Shown: positions 51,748-60,278, counted from the stretch's first letter. The stretch: 64,000 nt of DNA from Herbidospora cretacea (GCF_001570605.1 NZ_BBXG01000005.1:248001-312000); one strand, 5' to 3'. Program-made: numbers and translations. Notes: generated by a model not told the origin, from the sequence alone.

Positions 51748-52342
51748 GATGTCGTGGCCCGATCACCGGGTCACCTGTCCCTGTCACCCATCCAAATACT
51801 CGCCACCAGGCACCGGTTGGGACGGAGCGGCAAGCAAAGCTTCTTCCGTGGTCACCGGCACCGCATCTTGCCAACGCGTTTCAGGTATGAACGTTCTCGC
51901 AGTTCAGAAGGCTTTCGTACATGGCTCGTCCGACTGAGTCGGATGCCCAGGTGCAGACTGCAGATCGCCACAGGCAGGTGCCGAGCTCCCCCAACTCCCA
52001 CCCCAGACTGCTGGAACATTAGGTATTGTTCTCGTCACGCTTCGGAGTCATCCGTTATGCGCAAGACCCCAGGAGAAAGAGTGCGGACTACCCCGACTTG
52101 GGGGAGGCGAGGGTGTCCGCACTCTTCATCTGGCTCTTGCACACCGAGAGCATTGATAACGCCCTGGATGCGGCCCGCGCCTCAGGGCCGCCAGATGCTT
52201 GCATCCAACGTTTCCGCAGTTCAGAGCACTTTTGGACATTTCTCGGATCACCCGTCGTCGGTGAATATCCGCTCGCTGATGGTGAGAACGTTCGGAGCCT
52301 CGGCGAGGGACGGGCCGTACCAAGTGAGGTGCCGTCCGCTCA
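51748..52342. other. Gene-free stretch between methyltransferase pair and B12 module
   Basis: About 595 bp. Frames here (for example 52026-52439) have poor codon bias. A 15-bp perfect palindrome TCCGACT-G-AGTCGGA lies at 51929-51943, upstream of the methyltransferase operon, and may be its operator. The stretch TTAGGTATTGTTCTC near 52020 is locally A+T-rich and may be a promoter. Confidence 0.5.
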
Positions 52343-53017
52343 TCAACGTGGCCAGCCTCCGGGAAATGCCTCCGGTCCGTCCTCAGCGGTGAACCGATAC
52401 GGCTCGTCCGGCAGCAGCACCAGGTCGACCCCGACCTGAAGAACCTCCTCCGGAGTGACCCGCGGGTATCGCTCGGGATGTTCCGCAAACACGTTGTCCA
52501 CGCCCAGACGCGCGAGCACGTCGCCCGCGAAGGTGTCGCGGCCGACCACCATCCAGGGCCGTCGCCACACGGGGATCGCGGCCCGCCGCCGTCGTATCGG
52601 AGCGGGAAAGTCCCAGGCCCTGGCCACCACATCCAGCCACTTGGGCCGACACAGGCGGCAGGCATCGGTGAGCATCCGGTCCAAGGAGGTCAGCGCCTCG
52701 GGGACGGTCCGGATGACGGTGGTCCACACCGCGATGCCGGAGGCGCGCAACGCTTCCAGGTCGGCTTCGCGGTTCTCCTCGAAGTTGGCCAGCACCACGT
52801 CGGGGGACAGGTCCCGGATGTGGTCCAGGTCGGGGTTCTTGGTGCCTCCGACGCGTTCGACGTCGAGGCCGACGGGGTGCACACACCAGGCCGTGGCGCC
52901 GACCAGGACCTCCGGGTCGGTGCAGGCGACCGCCTCGGTGAGCGAGGGCACCAGCGACACGACCCGCCGCACCGCTCCAGGGAGCGTCACCTCGCGCCCT
53001 TGATCGTCGTACGACAT
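52343..53017 (-). CDS. Cytoplasmic BtuF-like helical-backbone metal receptor
   Basis: 224 residues. RRVVSLVPSLTEAVACTDPEVLVGATAWCVHP, NPDLDHIRDLSPDVVLANFEENREADLEALRASGIAVW and WMVVGRDTFAGDVLARLGVDNVFAEHPERYPRVTPEEVL are typical of TroA/BtuF cobalamin-binding folds. It has no signal peptide or lipobox, unlike the lipoprotein at 54202. Such soluble forms are widespread in actinobacteria. Divergent from riboswitch 1. Confidence 0.8.
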   Translation of the reverse strand: MSYDDQGREVTLPGAVRRVVSLVPSLTEAVACTDPEVLVGATAWCVHPVGLDVERVGGTKNPDLDHIRDLSPDVVLANFEENREADLEALRASGIAVWTTVIRTVPEALTSLDRMLTDACRLCRPKWLDVVARAWDFPAPIRRRRAAIPVWRRPWMVVGRDTFAGDVLARLGVDNVFAEHPERYPRVTPEEVLQVGVDLVLLPDEPYRFTAEDGPEAFPGGWPR

Positions 53018-53060
53018 GCGGCATATGTACCCTTCCGGGCTCTTATGAGACGATGCCGAA

Positions 53061-53243
53061 AAGGCGAGCGCGGACTGAGGAAGCCGGTGTGAATCCGGCG
53101 CGGTCCCGCCACTGTGATCGGTGAGCGACTCCCGAACAAGCCACTGCCCGCGAGGGCGGGAAGGCCGGGACGAGCGTCTGAGCCGAGAGCCCGGAGACTC
53201 ACGCGGTCGCTTCCTCGATGAACTGGGGCGGATTTCCCTGAGA
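53061..53243 (+). repeat. Direct repeat, riboswitch copy 1
   Basis: About 183 bp nearly identical to 53911-54093, at an 850-bp offset. The few differences fall in peripheral loops and in the ribosome-site helix. Confidence 0.9.
53064..53210 (+). ncRNA. Cobalamin riboswitch 1
   Basis: P1 pairs GCGAGCGCG with CGCGGTCGC at the ends. The B12 core AAGCCGGTGTGAATCCGGCGC, GGTCCCGCCACTGTGA and GAGCCCGGAGACTC are recognisable. Downstream, CTTCCTC (53210-53216) can pair with GAGGAAG (53244-53250), the ribosome site of the ferredoxin gene, so control is translational. Confidence 0.93.
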
Positions 53244-53250
53244 GAGGAAG

Positions 53251-53266
53251 TTCACGCGCGCGTGAA
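53251..53266. promoter_or_regulatory. Perfect 16-bp palindrome over the ferredoxin start
   Basis: TTCACGCGCGCGTGAA spans the GTG start codon (53262-53264), directly after the riboswitch-controlled ribosome site. In RNA it would be a strong hairpin occluding the start; as DNA it could be an operator. Confidence 0.5.
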
Positions 53267-53641
53267 AAGGATCACCGTGTGCCGGGACTGCTGCTGCGGC
53301 AGCGCCCGCAAGGTCCCCCACCTCAACCACGACGAACAGATCCGCCGCCTCCGGGAAGTCGCCGAGGTCCGGGTCACCGAATGCCTCGACGTGTGCGACC
53401 AGGCCAACGTCATTGTCGTCCAGCCGACCCCGGAGGGACGTGCCGCCGGGGGCCGTCCCGTATGGCTCGCCTTCGTCAACGACGAGAACGCCACCGCCGA
53501 CGTCGCCGAATGATCCGCGCCGGTGGCCCTGGCTTAGCCCCGGTGCCGCCGGTCCTCGACCTGCACCGCTTCACCCCACCGCGCCGCCCCAAGCCGGGCA
53601 GCGATCCCCCGATCGTGACGACTACGATCTCGCGCCGGTGA
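53262..53641 (+). pseudogene. Thioredoxin-like [2Fe-2S] ferredoxin, frameshifted near the C-terminus
   Basis: From GTG 53262 the frame gives 83 residues (TVCRDCCCGSARKVPHLNHDEQ, ECLDVCDQANVIVVQP, GGRPVWLAF) and stops at TGA 53511-53513. In the +1 frame the sequence at once continues IRAGGPGLAPVPPVLDLHRFTPPRRPKPG to a stop at 53639-53641. This looks like the normal ending of the family, so one base (probably a G in TGG) is missing near 53513. The Cys ligands lie before the break, so the short form may still hold a cluster. Under riboswitch 1. Confidence 0.78.
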
Positions 53642-53654
53642 AAGGACGGGGTCC

Positions 53655-53834
53655 ATGGCGAGGAGCCCAAATCCTCCGCGCACGGTTGTCGACGGAGTCG
53701 AGATGGTTCTGCTGACGGTCGAGGAGTACGAACGCCTCCTCGCCTCTCGGAGACAGGCCGGCGCCCAAGCCGCTCGCATCCGTAGATTGCAGGGCGAGCT
53801 GGCGCGACTGCAACACCCGCCAGCGGACCCATGA
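53655..53834 (+). CDS. Small coiled-coil protein
   Basis: 59 residues; ATG after AAAGGACGGGG, 13 bp downstream of the frameshifted ferredoxin. MVLLTVEEYERLLASRRQ resembles the opening of Phd-like antitoxins, followed by a helical heptad-like tail (AQAARIRRLQGELARLQ). No toxin gene follows. Function unknown; likely in the riboswitch 1 transcript. Confidence 0.65.
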   Translation: MARSPNPPRTVVDGVEMVLLTVEEYERLLASRRQAGAQAARIRRLQGELARLQHPPADP

Positions 53835-53910
53835 TCCTTATCGCGAACTCCTCGCAACAAGCAGGACCCCACTCGTGGACATTCGCCCGTTTCGTGTGAT
53901 GATGGCGGCG

Positions 53911-54093
53911 AAGGCGAGCGCGGACTGAGGAAGCCGGTGTGAATCCGGCGCGGTCCCGCCACTGTGATCGGTGAGCGACTCCCGAACAAGCCACTGCCCG
54001 CAAGGGTGGGAAGGCCGGGACGAGCGTCTGAGCCGAGAGCCAGGAGACTCACGCGGTCGCCTCCTCGATGAACTGGGGCGGATTTCCCCTGAG
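53911..54093 (+). repeat. Direct repeat, riboswitch copy 2
   Basis: Partner of 53061-53243. The two copies flank the ferredoxin and small coiled-coil genes, so recombination between them would delete exactly 850 bp. Confidence 0.9.
53914..54060 (+). ncRNA. Cobalamin riboswitch 2
   Basis: Near-identical to riboswitch 1 with the same P1 and core. Downstream, CTCCTC (54061-54066) pairs with GAGGAG (54093-54098), a compensated version of the helix in copy 1. That ribosome site serves the ATG at 54108, not the btuF-like gene directly. Confidence 0.93.
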
Positions 54094-54107
54094 AGGAGTG
54101 GGCGACC

Positions 54108-54365
54108 ATGCCCATCGTGCCGACGGCGACGCCGCGAGGCCCTTCGGTGTTCCCTTTCTTAGGTCCGCCCCGTTGTGCAATTCCCTTGAGAGGAACACGC
54201 CATGACGGGCAGACGTCCCACGTCCCTGCTGCTCGCCCTGCTGGTTACCGGTGTCTTAGCCGCCTGCGGCGGCACATCGGCAGAGGAACCCCCGGCCGCG
54301 CAGGCCTCGGCCGCACAGTCCCCGGCCGCGTCCACGAACAAGGGTTTTCCCTTAACCCTCGATAA
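54108..54365 (+). CDS. Possible leader ORF between riboswitch 2 and btuF-like gene
   Basis: 85 codons; ATG 9 nt after the riboswitch-sequestered GAGGAG. Its 5' part crosses GTGTTCC (54147-54153), which can pair with GGAACAC (54192-54198) at the btuF-like ribosome site. It overlaps the btuF-like gene for 164 bp in another frame. The product (MPIVPTATPRGPSVFPFLG...) matches nothing I know. It may be a translated leader or a gene remnant. Confidence 0.4.
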   Translation: MPIVPTATPRGPSVFPFLGPPRCAIPLRGTRHDGQTSHVPAARPAGYRCLSRLRRHIGRGTPGRAGLGRTVPGRVHEQGFSLNPR

Positions 54366-55215
54366 CTGCGGCGTCTCCACCACCTACGAGCAGCCCCCGG
54401 CCCGCGCGATCTCGATGAACCAGCACGCCACCGAGGTCATGCTGGCGCTCGGTCTGGAGAAGTCGATGATCGGCACCGCCTACCTCGACGACCAGGTGCT
54501 GCCTGAGTACAAGGCGACCTACGACGCCATCAAGGTCGTCTCCAAGGAGTACCCCTCATACGAGGCGCTGCTGGCCGAGGAACCCGACTTTGTCTACGGC
54601 GGGTTCGGCAGCACCTTCGACGAGAAGGAGGGCCGCAGCCGGACCGCGCTCCAGGAAGCGGGCATCAAGACCTACCTCAACGTCGAGGAGTGCGCCGAGG
54701 GCGCGGTCACGATGTCGCTGATGGACCAGGAGATCCGCAACGTCGCGCAGATCTTCGGCGCCAAGGACCGCGCCAACGCGCTGCTCACCGAGCTGCACGG
54801 CACCCTGGCCGGGGTCCGCGAGAAGCTCGCCGGTGTCGCTCCGGTGAAGCTGTTCGTGTTCGACTCCGGTGACAAGACCGCCTTCACCGCGGGCGGCAAG
54901 GGCATCGGCAACGAGATCATCAACCTGGCCGGCGCGCAGAACATCTTCGCCGACGTCGACAAGGTGTGGGGCGACGTCTCCTTCGAGCAGGTCGCCGAAC
55001 GCGCACCCGACTGGATCGTCATCTACGACTACGGCGACGAGCCCGTCGACGCCAAGAAGAGGTTCCTGCTGGAGAACCCCGCGCTGAAGGACGTCCCGGC
55101 CATCAAGGAGCAGCGCTTCGCCGTACTGCCCCTGTCGTCCGTCGTGCTCGGCGTCCGCGCCCCCGGCGCCGTCGAGGCGCTGGCCAAGCAGCTCCACGCC
55201 GACAAGTTCCAGTGA
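54202..55215 (+). CDS. ABC transporter substrate-binding lipoprotein (cobalamin, BtuF-like)
   Basis: 337 residues; ATG after GAGAGGAACACGCC. Lipobox L19-A-A-C22, then a low-complexity Ala/Pro linker. The helical-backbone receptor fold has ARAISMNQHATEVMLALGLEKSMIGTAYLDDQVLP, YEALLAEEPDFVYGG and IGNEIINLAGAQNIFADVDKVWGDVSFEQVAERAPDWIVIYDYG. Related proteins bind siderophores or B12; control by a cobalamin riboswitch favours a corrinoid. GTGA overlap with the permease. Confidence 0.88.
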   Translation: MTGRRPTSLLLALLVTGVLAACGGTSAEEPPAAQASAAQSPAASTNKGFPLTLDNCGVSTTYEQPPARAISMNQHATEVMLALGLEKSMIGTAYLDDQVLPEYKATYDAIKVVSKEYPSYEALLAEEPDFVYGGFGSTFDEKEGRSRTALQEAGIKTYLNVEECAEGAVTMSLMDQEIRNVAQIFGAKDRANALLTELHGTLAGVREKLAGVAPVKLFVFDSGDKTAFTAGGKGIGNEIINLAGAQNIFADVDKVWGDVSFEQVAERAPDWIVIYDYGDEPVDAKKRFLLENPALKDVPAIKEQRFAVLPLSSVVLGVRAPGAVEALAKQLHADKFQ

Positions 55216-56273
55216 GCGAACTGACAGCGGGCGCCGTGCGAGTCGCGCGGCGCCCGGGGCTTCCGTACATCGCGGTGATCGGCCTGCTGCTCACGCTGCT
55301 GGCCGCAGCGGTCACCGCTGCCATCGCCGCCGGATCGGTCAACCTCCCGGCCGGTCAGGTGTGGGGCATCCTGCTCCACAACATCCATCCCGCGCTCGCC
55401 GAGCCGACCTGGACCGCCGCGCGGGAGACCATCGTCATGGACGTTCGGCTCCCAAGGGTCCTGCTCGCGGCGGTCGTGGGCGCGGGCCTGGCCGTCTGCG
55501 GCATGGCCCTTCAAGCTCTTGTACGCAACCCGCTCGCCGACCCCATGCTCTTGGGCGTGTCCTCGGGGGCCAGCGTCGGCGCGGTCAGCGTGCTGGTCTT
55601 CGGGCTGAGCTTCTTCGGCGCGTTCTCCCTGCCGATCGCGGCCTTCCTCGGCGCGCTGGCTGCACTTGTGGCCGTGTACTTCCTGGCCAGGCAAGGCGGC
55701 CGGATGACCACCGTCCGGCTCGTGCTGGCCGGGGTCGCGATGGCCGAGGTGCTGTCGGCCGTGGCGAGCTTCCTGGTCGTCACGTCCAACGACCCGCACA
55801 AGACCCAGTCGGCCGTGCGCTGGATGCTCGGCGGCCTGGCCGGGACCACCTGGGCCATGGTGTGGATCCCGGCAGTGGCGATGCTGGCGGGCACAGTCGT
55901 CCTGCTCGGGGTGTCCCGGTCGCTGAACCTGCTGCTGGGAGGGGAAGAGGCGGCTGCTTCGCTCGGCCTGGACGTGCACCGGTTCCGGGCGGCGCTGTTC
56001 GTGCTGGTCGCCATGATGATCGGCACGATCGTCGCCGTCAGCGGAGCCATCGGCTTCGTCGGCCTGATCATGCCCCATATCGTGCGGCTGCTCATCGGCG
56101 CCGACCACCGCAAAGCCCTTCCAGCGACGGCCCTGCTGGGCGCGTCCTTTCTCATCTTGGCCGACCTGATGGCCCGCACCTTGATCGCGCCCGAGGAGAT
56201 CCCGGTGGGCATCCTCACCGCCTTGGTCGGTGGCCCCTTCTTCCTGTGGCTGATGCGGAGGCGGTCGAAGTGA
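55212..56273 (+). CDS. FecCD/BtuC-type ABC permease
   Basis: 353 residues, about ten membrane segments. Family landmarks: DVRLPRVLLAAVVGAGLAVCGMALQALVRNPLADPMLLGVSSGAS, WMLGGL, SGAIGFVGLIMPHIVRLLIGADHRKALPATALLGASFL and IPVGILTALVGGPFFLWLMRR. GTG start and stop overlap both neighbours. Forms the importer with 54202 and 56270. Confidence 0.92.
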   Translation: MSELTAGAVRVARRPGLPYIAVIGLLLTLLAAAVTAAIAAGSVNLPAGQVWGILLHNIHPALAEPTWTAARETIVMDVRLPRVLLAAVVGAGLAVCGMALQALVRNPLADPMLLGVSSGASVGAVSVLVFGLSFFGAFSLPIAAFLGALAALVAVYFLARQGGRMTTVRLVLAGVAMAEVLSAVASFLVVTSNDPHKTQSAVRWMLGGLAGTTWAMVWIPAVAMLAGTVVLLGVSRSLNLLLGGEEAAASLGLDVHRFRAALFVLVAMMIGTIVAVSGAIGFVGLIMPHIVRLLIGADHRKALPATALLGASFLILADLMARTLIAPEEIPVGILTALVGGPFFLWLMRRRSK

Positions 56274-57100
56274 CCCTGACCGTGGAGAACGTCTCGGTCC
56301 GCATCGGCGGCAAAGCACTGGTAGATGACGTCTCGCTGGAGGTCGCCAAGGGCGAGACCCTCGGCCTGGTCGGCCCGAACGGCGCCGGCAAGTCGACCCT
56401 GCTGCGGACCCTCTACCGGGCCAGAAAGCCCACGTCAGGCCGGGTATTCCTCGACGGCGAGGACGTCCGGAAGATGCCGTCCGGCTGGCTGGCCCGGCGC
56501 CTCGCGGCGGTCCTCCAGGAGACCGGCGGCGACTTCGAACTCACCGTCTACGACGTCGTCGCCATGGGCCGCACCCCCCACAAACGCGCCTTCGACGGCG
56601 ACAACACCGAAGACAAGCAGATCATCGCCGACGCCTTGGCCCGCCTCGACGTCGAGCATCTGGCCCACGCGCCGTTCGACCGTCTGTCGGGTGGCGAGAA
56701 ACAGCGCGTCCTCATCGCTCGTGCGCTCGCCCAGCAGCCGACCACGATGGTCCTGGACGAGCCGACCAACCACCTCGACCTGCGCCACCAGCTCGACGCT
56801 CTTGAGTTGGTCCGCGACCTCGAGGTCACCGCCGTCATCGCCCTGCACGACCTCAACATGGCGGCCGCCTTCTGCGACCGCATCTGTGTCATGGACGGCG
56901 GCCGGGTCGTGTCCCTCAGCACCCCGGCGGAGGTGTTGACGCCCGCCCTGCTGGCCGAGGTCTACCGGGTCGACGCCGATGTGACCCCGCACCCCGAGAC
57001 GGACGTGCCCCACGTGATCCTGCGCACCGGAGGCGACCAGTGGAAACCATCCGCACGGCCCTCGAAGAGGTCGCCGAGTTCGGCACCTTCTTCGCCCTGA
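56270..57100 (+). CDS. ABC transporter ATP-binding protein (BtuD/FepC-like)
   Basis: 276 residues. Walker A GPNGAGKS (about 35-42), Q-loop LQETGGD, signature LSGGEKQR, Walker B TMVLDEPTNHLD and switch His in ALHDLN. The last 20 residues (WKPSARPSKRSPSSAPSSP) arise where the next gene begins in another frame, a 61-bp overlap. Confidence 0.92.
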   Translation: MTLTVENVSVRIGGKALVDDVSLEVAKGETLGLVGPNGAGKSTLLRTLYRARKPTSGRVFLDGEDVRKMPSGWLARRLAAVLQETGGDFELTVYDVVAMGRTPHKRAFDGDNTEDKQIIADALARLDVEHLAHAPFDRLSGGEKQRVLIARALAQQPTTMVLDEPTNHLDLRHQLDALELVRDLEVTAVIALHDLNMAAAFCDRICVMDGGRVVSLSTPAEVLTPALLAEVYRVDADVTPHPETDVPHVILRTGGDQWKPSARPSKRSPSSAPSSP

Positions 57101-57696
57101 CCATCGGCGGCGGCGCGGCCGGGTGGCACGACGTCCGCGCTGACTACGCCACCGGATTCGCCGATCTCGTGGAGAGGACGGCCACCCGGTACGGCACGAC
57201 CGAGATGCGGATCGGTGCCTCGATCGCCCAGCTCAGCCACGCCGCCCGGCTCTGGTCACCGGTCTTGGCCACCGCACTCACCCACGGCATCGTGCCCGAC
57301 CTGACCCGCATCGACCGCGCCGACGACGGCCCACGGCTCCGCCTGCCGACGCCGGAAGGTCATCCGTACAAGAATCCAGAACAGCTCTTCGATCAGGTGG
57401 TGAGACGCCACTTGGAACCTCTCGCGGCCGGGCTGCGCGTCAAGATCGCCTCCCGCCTGCTCTACGGCAACGCGGCCTCCGCTCTGGCCGAGGCCGGCCG
57501 GGCGATCGTCGCGGCCCGACCAGACCTGGCAGAGGCGGCCACCGAACTGGTTGATCACCTGCTCGCCTTCCCCGAGCTGGCGGGGAAGGGTGTGCTGATC
57601 TCACCGAAGCTCGCATTCCGGCGGACCACCTGCTGCCTCTACTACCGCGTCCCGAACGGTGAGAAGTGCGGTGACTGCGCGCTGGCCGGGAGATAG
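57040..57696 (+). CDS. FhuF-like [2Fe-2S] protein
   Basis: 218 residues; GTG 57040 with GGAGG 6 nt upstream. The C-terminal CC198/199-x10-C210-x2-C213 (TTCCLYYRVPNGEKCGDCAL) is the FhuF iron-sulfur signature; FhuF reduces ferric siderophores in the cytoplasm. The rest is helical (RIGASIAQLSHAARLWSPVLATALTHGIVPDL). Co-transcribed with the riboswitch-controlled importer, so it may reduce incoming corrinoid or release a metal. Confidence 0.85.
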   Translation: METIRTALEEVAEFGTFFALTIGGGAAGWHDVRADYATGFADLVERTATRYGTTEMRIGASIAQLSHAARLWSPVLATALTHGIVPDLTRIDRADDGPRLRLPTPEGHPYKNPEQLFDQVVRRHLEPLAAGLRVKIASRLLYGNAASALAEAGRAIVAARPDLAEAATELVDHLLAFPELAGKGVLISPKLAFRRTTCCLYYRVPNGEKCGDCALAGR

Positions 57697-57732
57697 GCTC
57701 ACCGGCGTGGATGGTTCGCCCGCCTCCACCAG

Positions 57733-57887
57733 AGACGGGCGTCGTAAGAGGGAACCCGGTGTGAATCCGGGACTGCCCCGCAGCGGTATGTGGGAACGAC
57801 CGCCGTCATCAGCACTGAGCCCTCCGGGCTTGGGAAGCGACGGCCAGTAGGAACGAGCACGACGCCCACAAGTCCGAAGACCTGCCT
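57733..57887 (+). ncRNA. Cobalamin riboswitch 3 (metE leader)
   Basis: A perfect 9-bp P1: GGGCGTCGT (57737-57745) with ACGACGCCC (57859-57867). Core elements GGGAACCCGGTGTGAATCCGGG, ACTGCCCCGCAGCGGTATG and CCGAAGACCTGCC are clear. Different in sequence from copies 1 and 2. Leads to metE 120 nt downstream. Confidence 0.93.
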
Positions 57888-57894
57888 CCGCCCG

Positions 57895-57912
57895 CGCGCC
57901 GACCTCGGCGCG
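57895..57912 (+). terminator. Hairpin in metE expression platform
   Basis: CGCGCCGA (57895-57902) and TCGGCGCG (57905-57912), a perfect 8-bp stem with a 2-nt loop, directly after the aptamer. No U-run; possible attenuator. Confidence 0.4.
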
Positions 57913-58006
57913 TGGTGGTCCGCGGCCTCGTGGGAGGGCCTGCGCCGCGCGCTGTGCGCTGCGTTCCTTCCGCTTGGCCGCTTTCGGCGAGACGAGGGAA
58001 GCAGCC

Positions 58007-60241
58007 GTGAAGACGACGATTCTGGGTTACCCGCGCATCGGTGCGCGCCGGGAGCTCAAGTTCGCCACCGAGAACTACTGGGCCGGCACGATCGACGCCG
58101 CCGAACTGGAGACAACCGCGGCGCGACTACGCCGCGAGGTCTGGACAGAGCTCCGCGACGCAGGGCTCAACACCATCCCCTCCAACACCTTCTCCCTGTA
58201 CGACCAAGTGCTCGACACCACCGTCATGGTCGACGCCATCCCGGCGCGGTACAGGGGACTCGATGGGCTCGACCGCTACTTCGCCATGGCACGCGGCACC
58301 GAGGAAGTGCCCCCGCTGGAGATGACGAAGTGGTTCGACACCAACTACCACTACATCGTCCCCGAGCTCACCCTGGACACCCGCTTCCGGCTGACCGGCG
58401 GCTCGACGGCCAAGCCGATCGCCGAATACCTGGAAGCCCGGAAGCTCGGCATCGAGACGCGACCGGTGCTCGTCGGCCCGCTCACCTACCTGCTGCTGGC
58501 CAAGGCCGCTCCCGGTTCGCCTGATGGGTTCGTCCCGCTCGACCTGCTCGACTCCTTGGTCGAAACCTACGCTGAGCTGCTGGAACGGCTCGCAGGTGCG
58601 GGTGCGCAATGGGTTCAGTTCGATGAACCGGTGTTGGCCCGTGACCTCGGCGCCCGCGAGTTCGACGCGCTCCGCCGGGCCTACCGGCGGCTCGGCGGGC
58701 TGGCGAGCCGCCCGAAACTCCTGCTCGCCACCTATTTCGGTTCGGTCGCGGCGGAGGCGCTGACGGAGATCGCCGCCACCGACGTCGAATCGGTCGCGCT
58801 CGACCTCGTCGCCGGGCCCGGCAACCTGGAGACACTGGCCTCGATCGGCGGGATGCCCCGCAAGACGGTGATCGCCGGTATGGTCGACGGCCGTAACGTC
58901 TGGCGTTCCGACCCGGCGCGGGTCAGATCCGCGTACGCGATCCTGCTCGGCCTCGCCGACACGGTCGAGCTGAGCAGTTCCTGTTCGCTGCTGCACGTCC
59001 CCGTCGACCTGGGCACCGAGACGGCACTCGACCCGACGGTACGGGAACGGCTCGCGTTCGCCCGCCAGAAGGTCGCCGAACTGGTCAGGCTGGCCGCCGA
59101 CCTTCGAGCCACAAACCCGCAGGTCACAACGCTTTCCGTAGCGGCGGCCGATGCTGACGTACGGGCGCGCCTTGATGCCCTCGGCGACGCCCGGCGGTCC
59201 GCTCGGGAGATCCGCTTCGCCGCGCAGCAGGCGAAACTCGGGCTGCCCGGACTGGCCACCACGACGATCGGCTCGTTCCCGCAGACCGCCGAGATCCGCA
59301 CCGCTCGCGCCGACCTGCGGTCCGGGCGCATCGACGAACCCGCGTACGTCCAGGCCATGCGGGCCGAGATCGCCCGTGTGATCAGGCTTCAGGAGGACCT
59401 GGGCTTGGACGTCCTCGTCCACGGCGAACCCGAACGCAACGACATGGTCCAGTACTTCGCCGAGCAACTCGACGGCTACGCCGCCACGGAGTCGGGCTGG
59501 GTGCAGTCCTACGGTTCACGGTGTGTCCGACCTCCGATCCTGTACGGGGACATCACCCGCCCCCATGCCATGACCGTGGCCTGGGCGACCTACGCCCAGT
59601 CGCTCACCGACAAGCCCGTCAAGGGCATGCTCACCGGCCCAACCACCATGCTGGCCTGGTCGTTCGTCCGTGATGACCAGCCTCTCGCCGAGACCGCTAG
59701 GCAGGTCGCCCTCGCCCTCCGCGACGAGATCACCGACCTGGAGGCAGCCGGGATCGGCATCATCCAGGTCGACGAACCGGCTTTGCGTGAGCTCCTCCCG
59801 CTGCGCAAGGACGACCAGGAGGCCTACCTGACCTGGGCCGTCGGCGCGTTCCGGCTCGCCACCTCCGGCGCAGCCGACGCCACCCAGATCCACACCCACA
59901 TGTGCTACTCGGAGTTCGGCGAGATCCTCAGCCCCATCGCCGACCTCGACGCCGACGTCACCAGCATCGAGGCCGCCCGCTCCCACATGGAACTCCTGCC
60001 CTACCTCCAGGCGGCGGGCTACACGAACGGCATCGGCCCCGGCGTCTACGACATCCACTCGCCCCGCGTGCCGACCAGCGAGGAGATCGCCGCCAACCTC
60101 CGCAACGCCCTCCACGCCGTCCCGGCCGGCCGACTCTGGGTCAACCCCGACTGCGGCCTGAAGACCCGCGCGTACCCGGAGACCGTCGCGGCCCTGACCA
60201 ACATGGTCACCGCCGCCCAGACCGTGCGACTCAGTCTCTGA
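58007..60241 (+). CDS. metE: Cobalamin-independent methionine synthase
   Basis: 744 residues from GTG 58007 (GAGGGAAG 6 nt upstream), the usual MetE length. The N-terminal barrel begins [24 protein letters not shown]; the C-terminal catalytic barrel has [38 protein letters not shown] (zinc His and Cys) and NPDCGLKTR (zinc Cys). It methylates homocysteine with 5-methyltetrahydrofolate triglutamate. Preceded by a cobalamin riboswitch, so it is made only when B12 is scarce. Confidence 0.96.
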   Translation: MKTTILGYPRIGARRELKFATENYWAGTIDAAELETTAARLRREVWTELRDAGLNTIPSNTFSLYDQVLDTTVMVDAIPARYRGLDGLDRYFAMARGTEEVPPLEMTKWFDTNYHYIVPELTLDTRFRLTGGSTAKPIAEYLEARKLGIETRPVLVGPLTYLLLAKAAPGSPDGFVPLDLLDSLVETYAELLERLAGAGAQWVQFDEPVLARDLGAREFDALRRAYRRLGGLASRPKLLLATYFGSVAAEALTEIAATDVESVALDLVAGPGNLETLASIGGMPRKTVIAGMVDGRNVWRSDPARVRSAYAILLGLADTVELSSSCSLLHVPVDLGTETALDPTVRERLAFARQKVAELVRLAADLRATNPQVTTLSVAAADADVRARLDALGDARRSAREIRFAAQQAKLGLPGLATTTIGSFPQTAEIRTARADLRSGRIDEPAYVQAMRAEIARVIRLQEDLGLDVLVHGEPERNDMVQYFAEQLDGYAATESGWVQSYGSRCVRPPILYGDITRPHAMTVAWATYAQSLTDKPVKGMLTGPTTMLAWSFVRDDQPLAETARQVALALRDEITDLEAAGIGIIQVDEPALRELLPLRKDDQEAYLTWAVGAFRLATSGAADATQIHTHMCYSEFGEILSPIADLDADVTSIEAARSHMELLPYLQAAGYTNGIGPGVYDIHSPRVPTSEEIAANLRNALHAVPAGRLWVNPDCGLKTRAYPETVAALTNMVTAAQTVRLSL

Positions 60242-60247
60242 CCACCG

Positions 60248-60278
60248 AGCCCGGCCCGGAGCAGATCCGGGCCGGGCT
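60248..60278 (+). terminator. metE terminator
   Basis: A perfect 13-bp stem AGCCCGGCCCGGA / TCCGGGCCGGGCT with loop GCAGA, 6 bp after the metE stop. Confidence 0.85.

Noticed and set aside
52026-52439. 137-codon open frame
   Set aside because: Codon bias is poor, it overlaps the convergent BtuF-like gene, and there is no ribosome site or domain.
53655-53834. Toxin-antitoxin system
   Set aside because: The opening resembles Phd-like antitoxins, but no toxin gene adjoins; riboswitch 2 follows directly.
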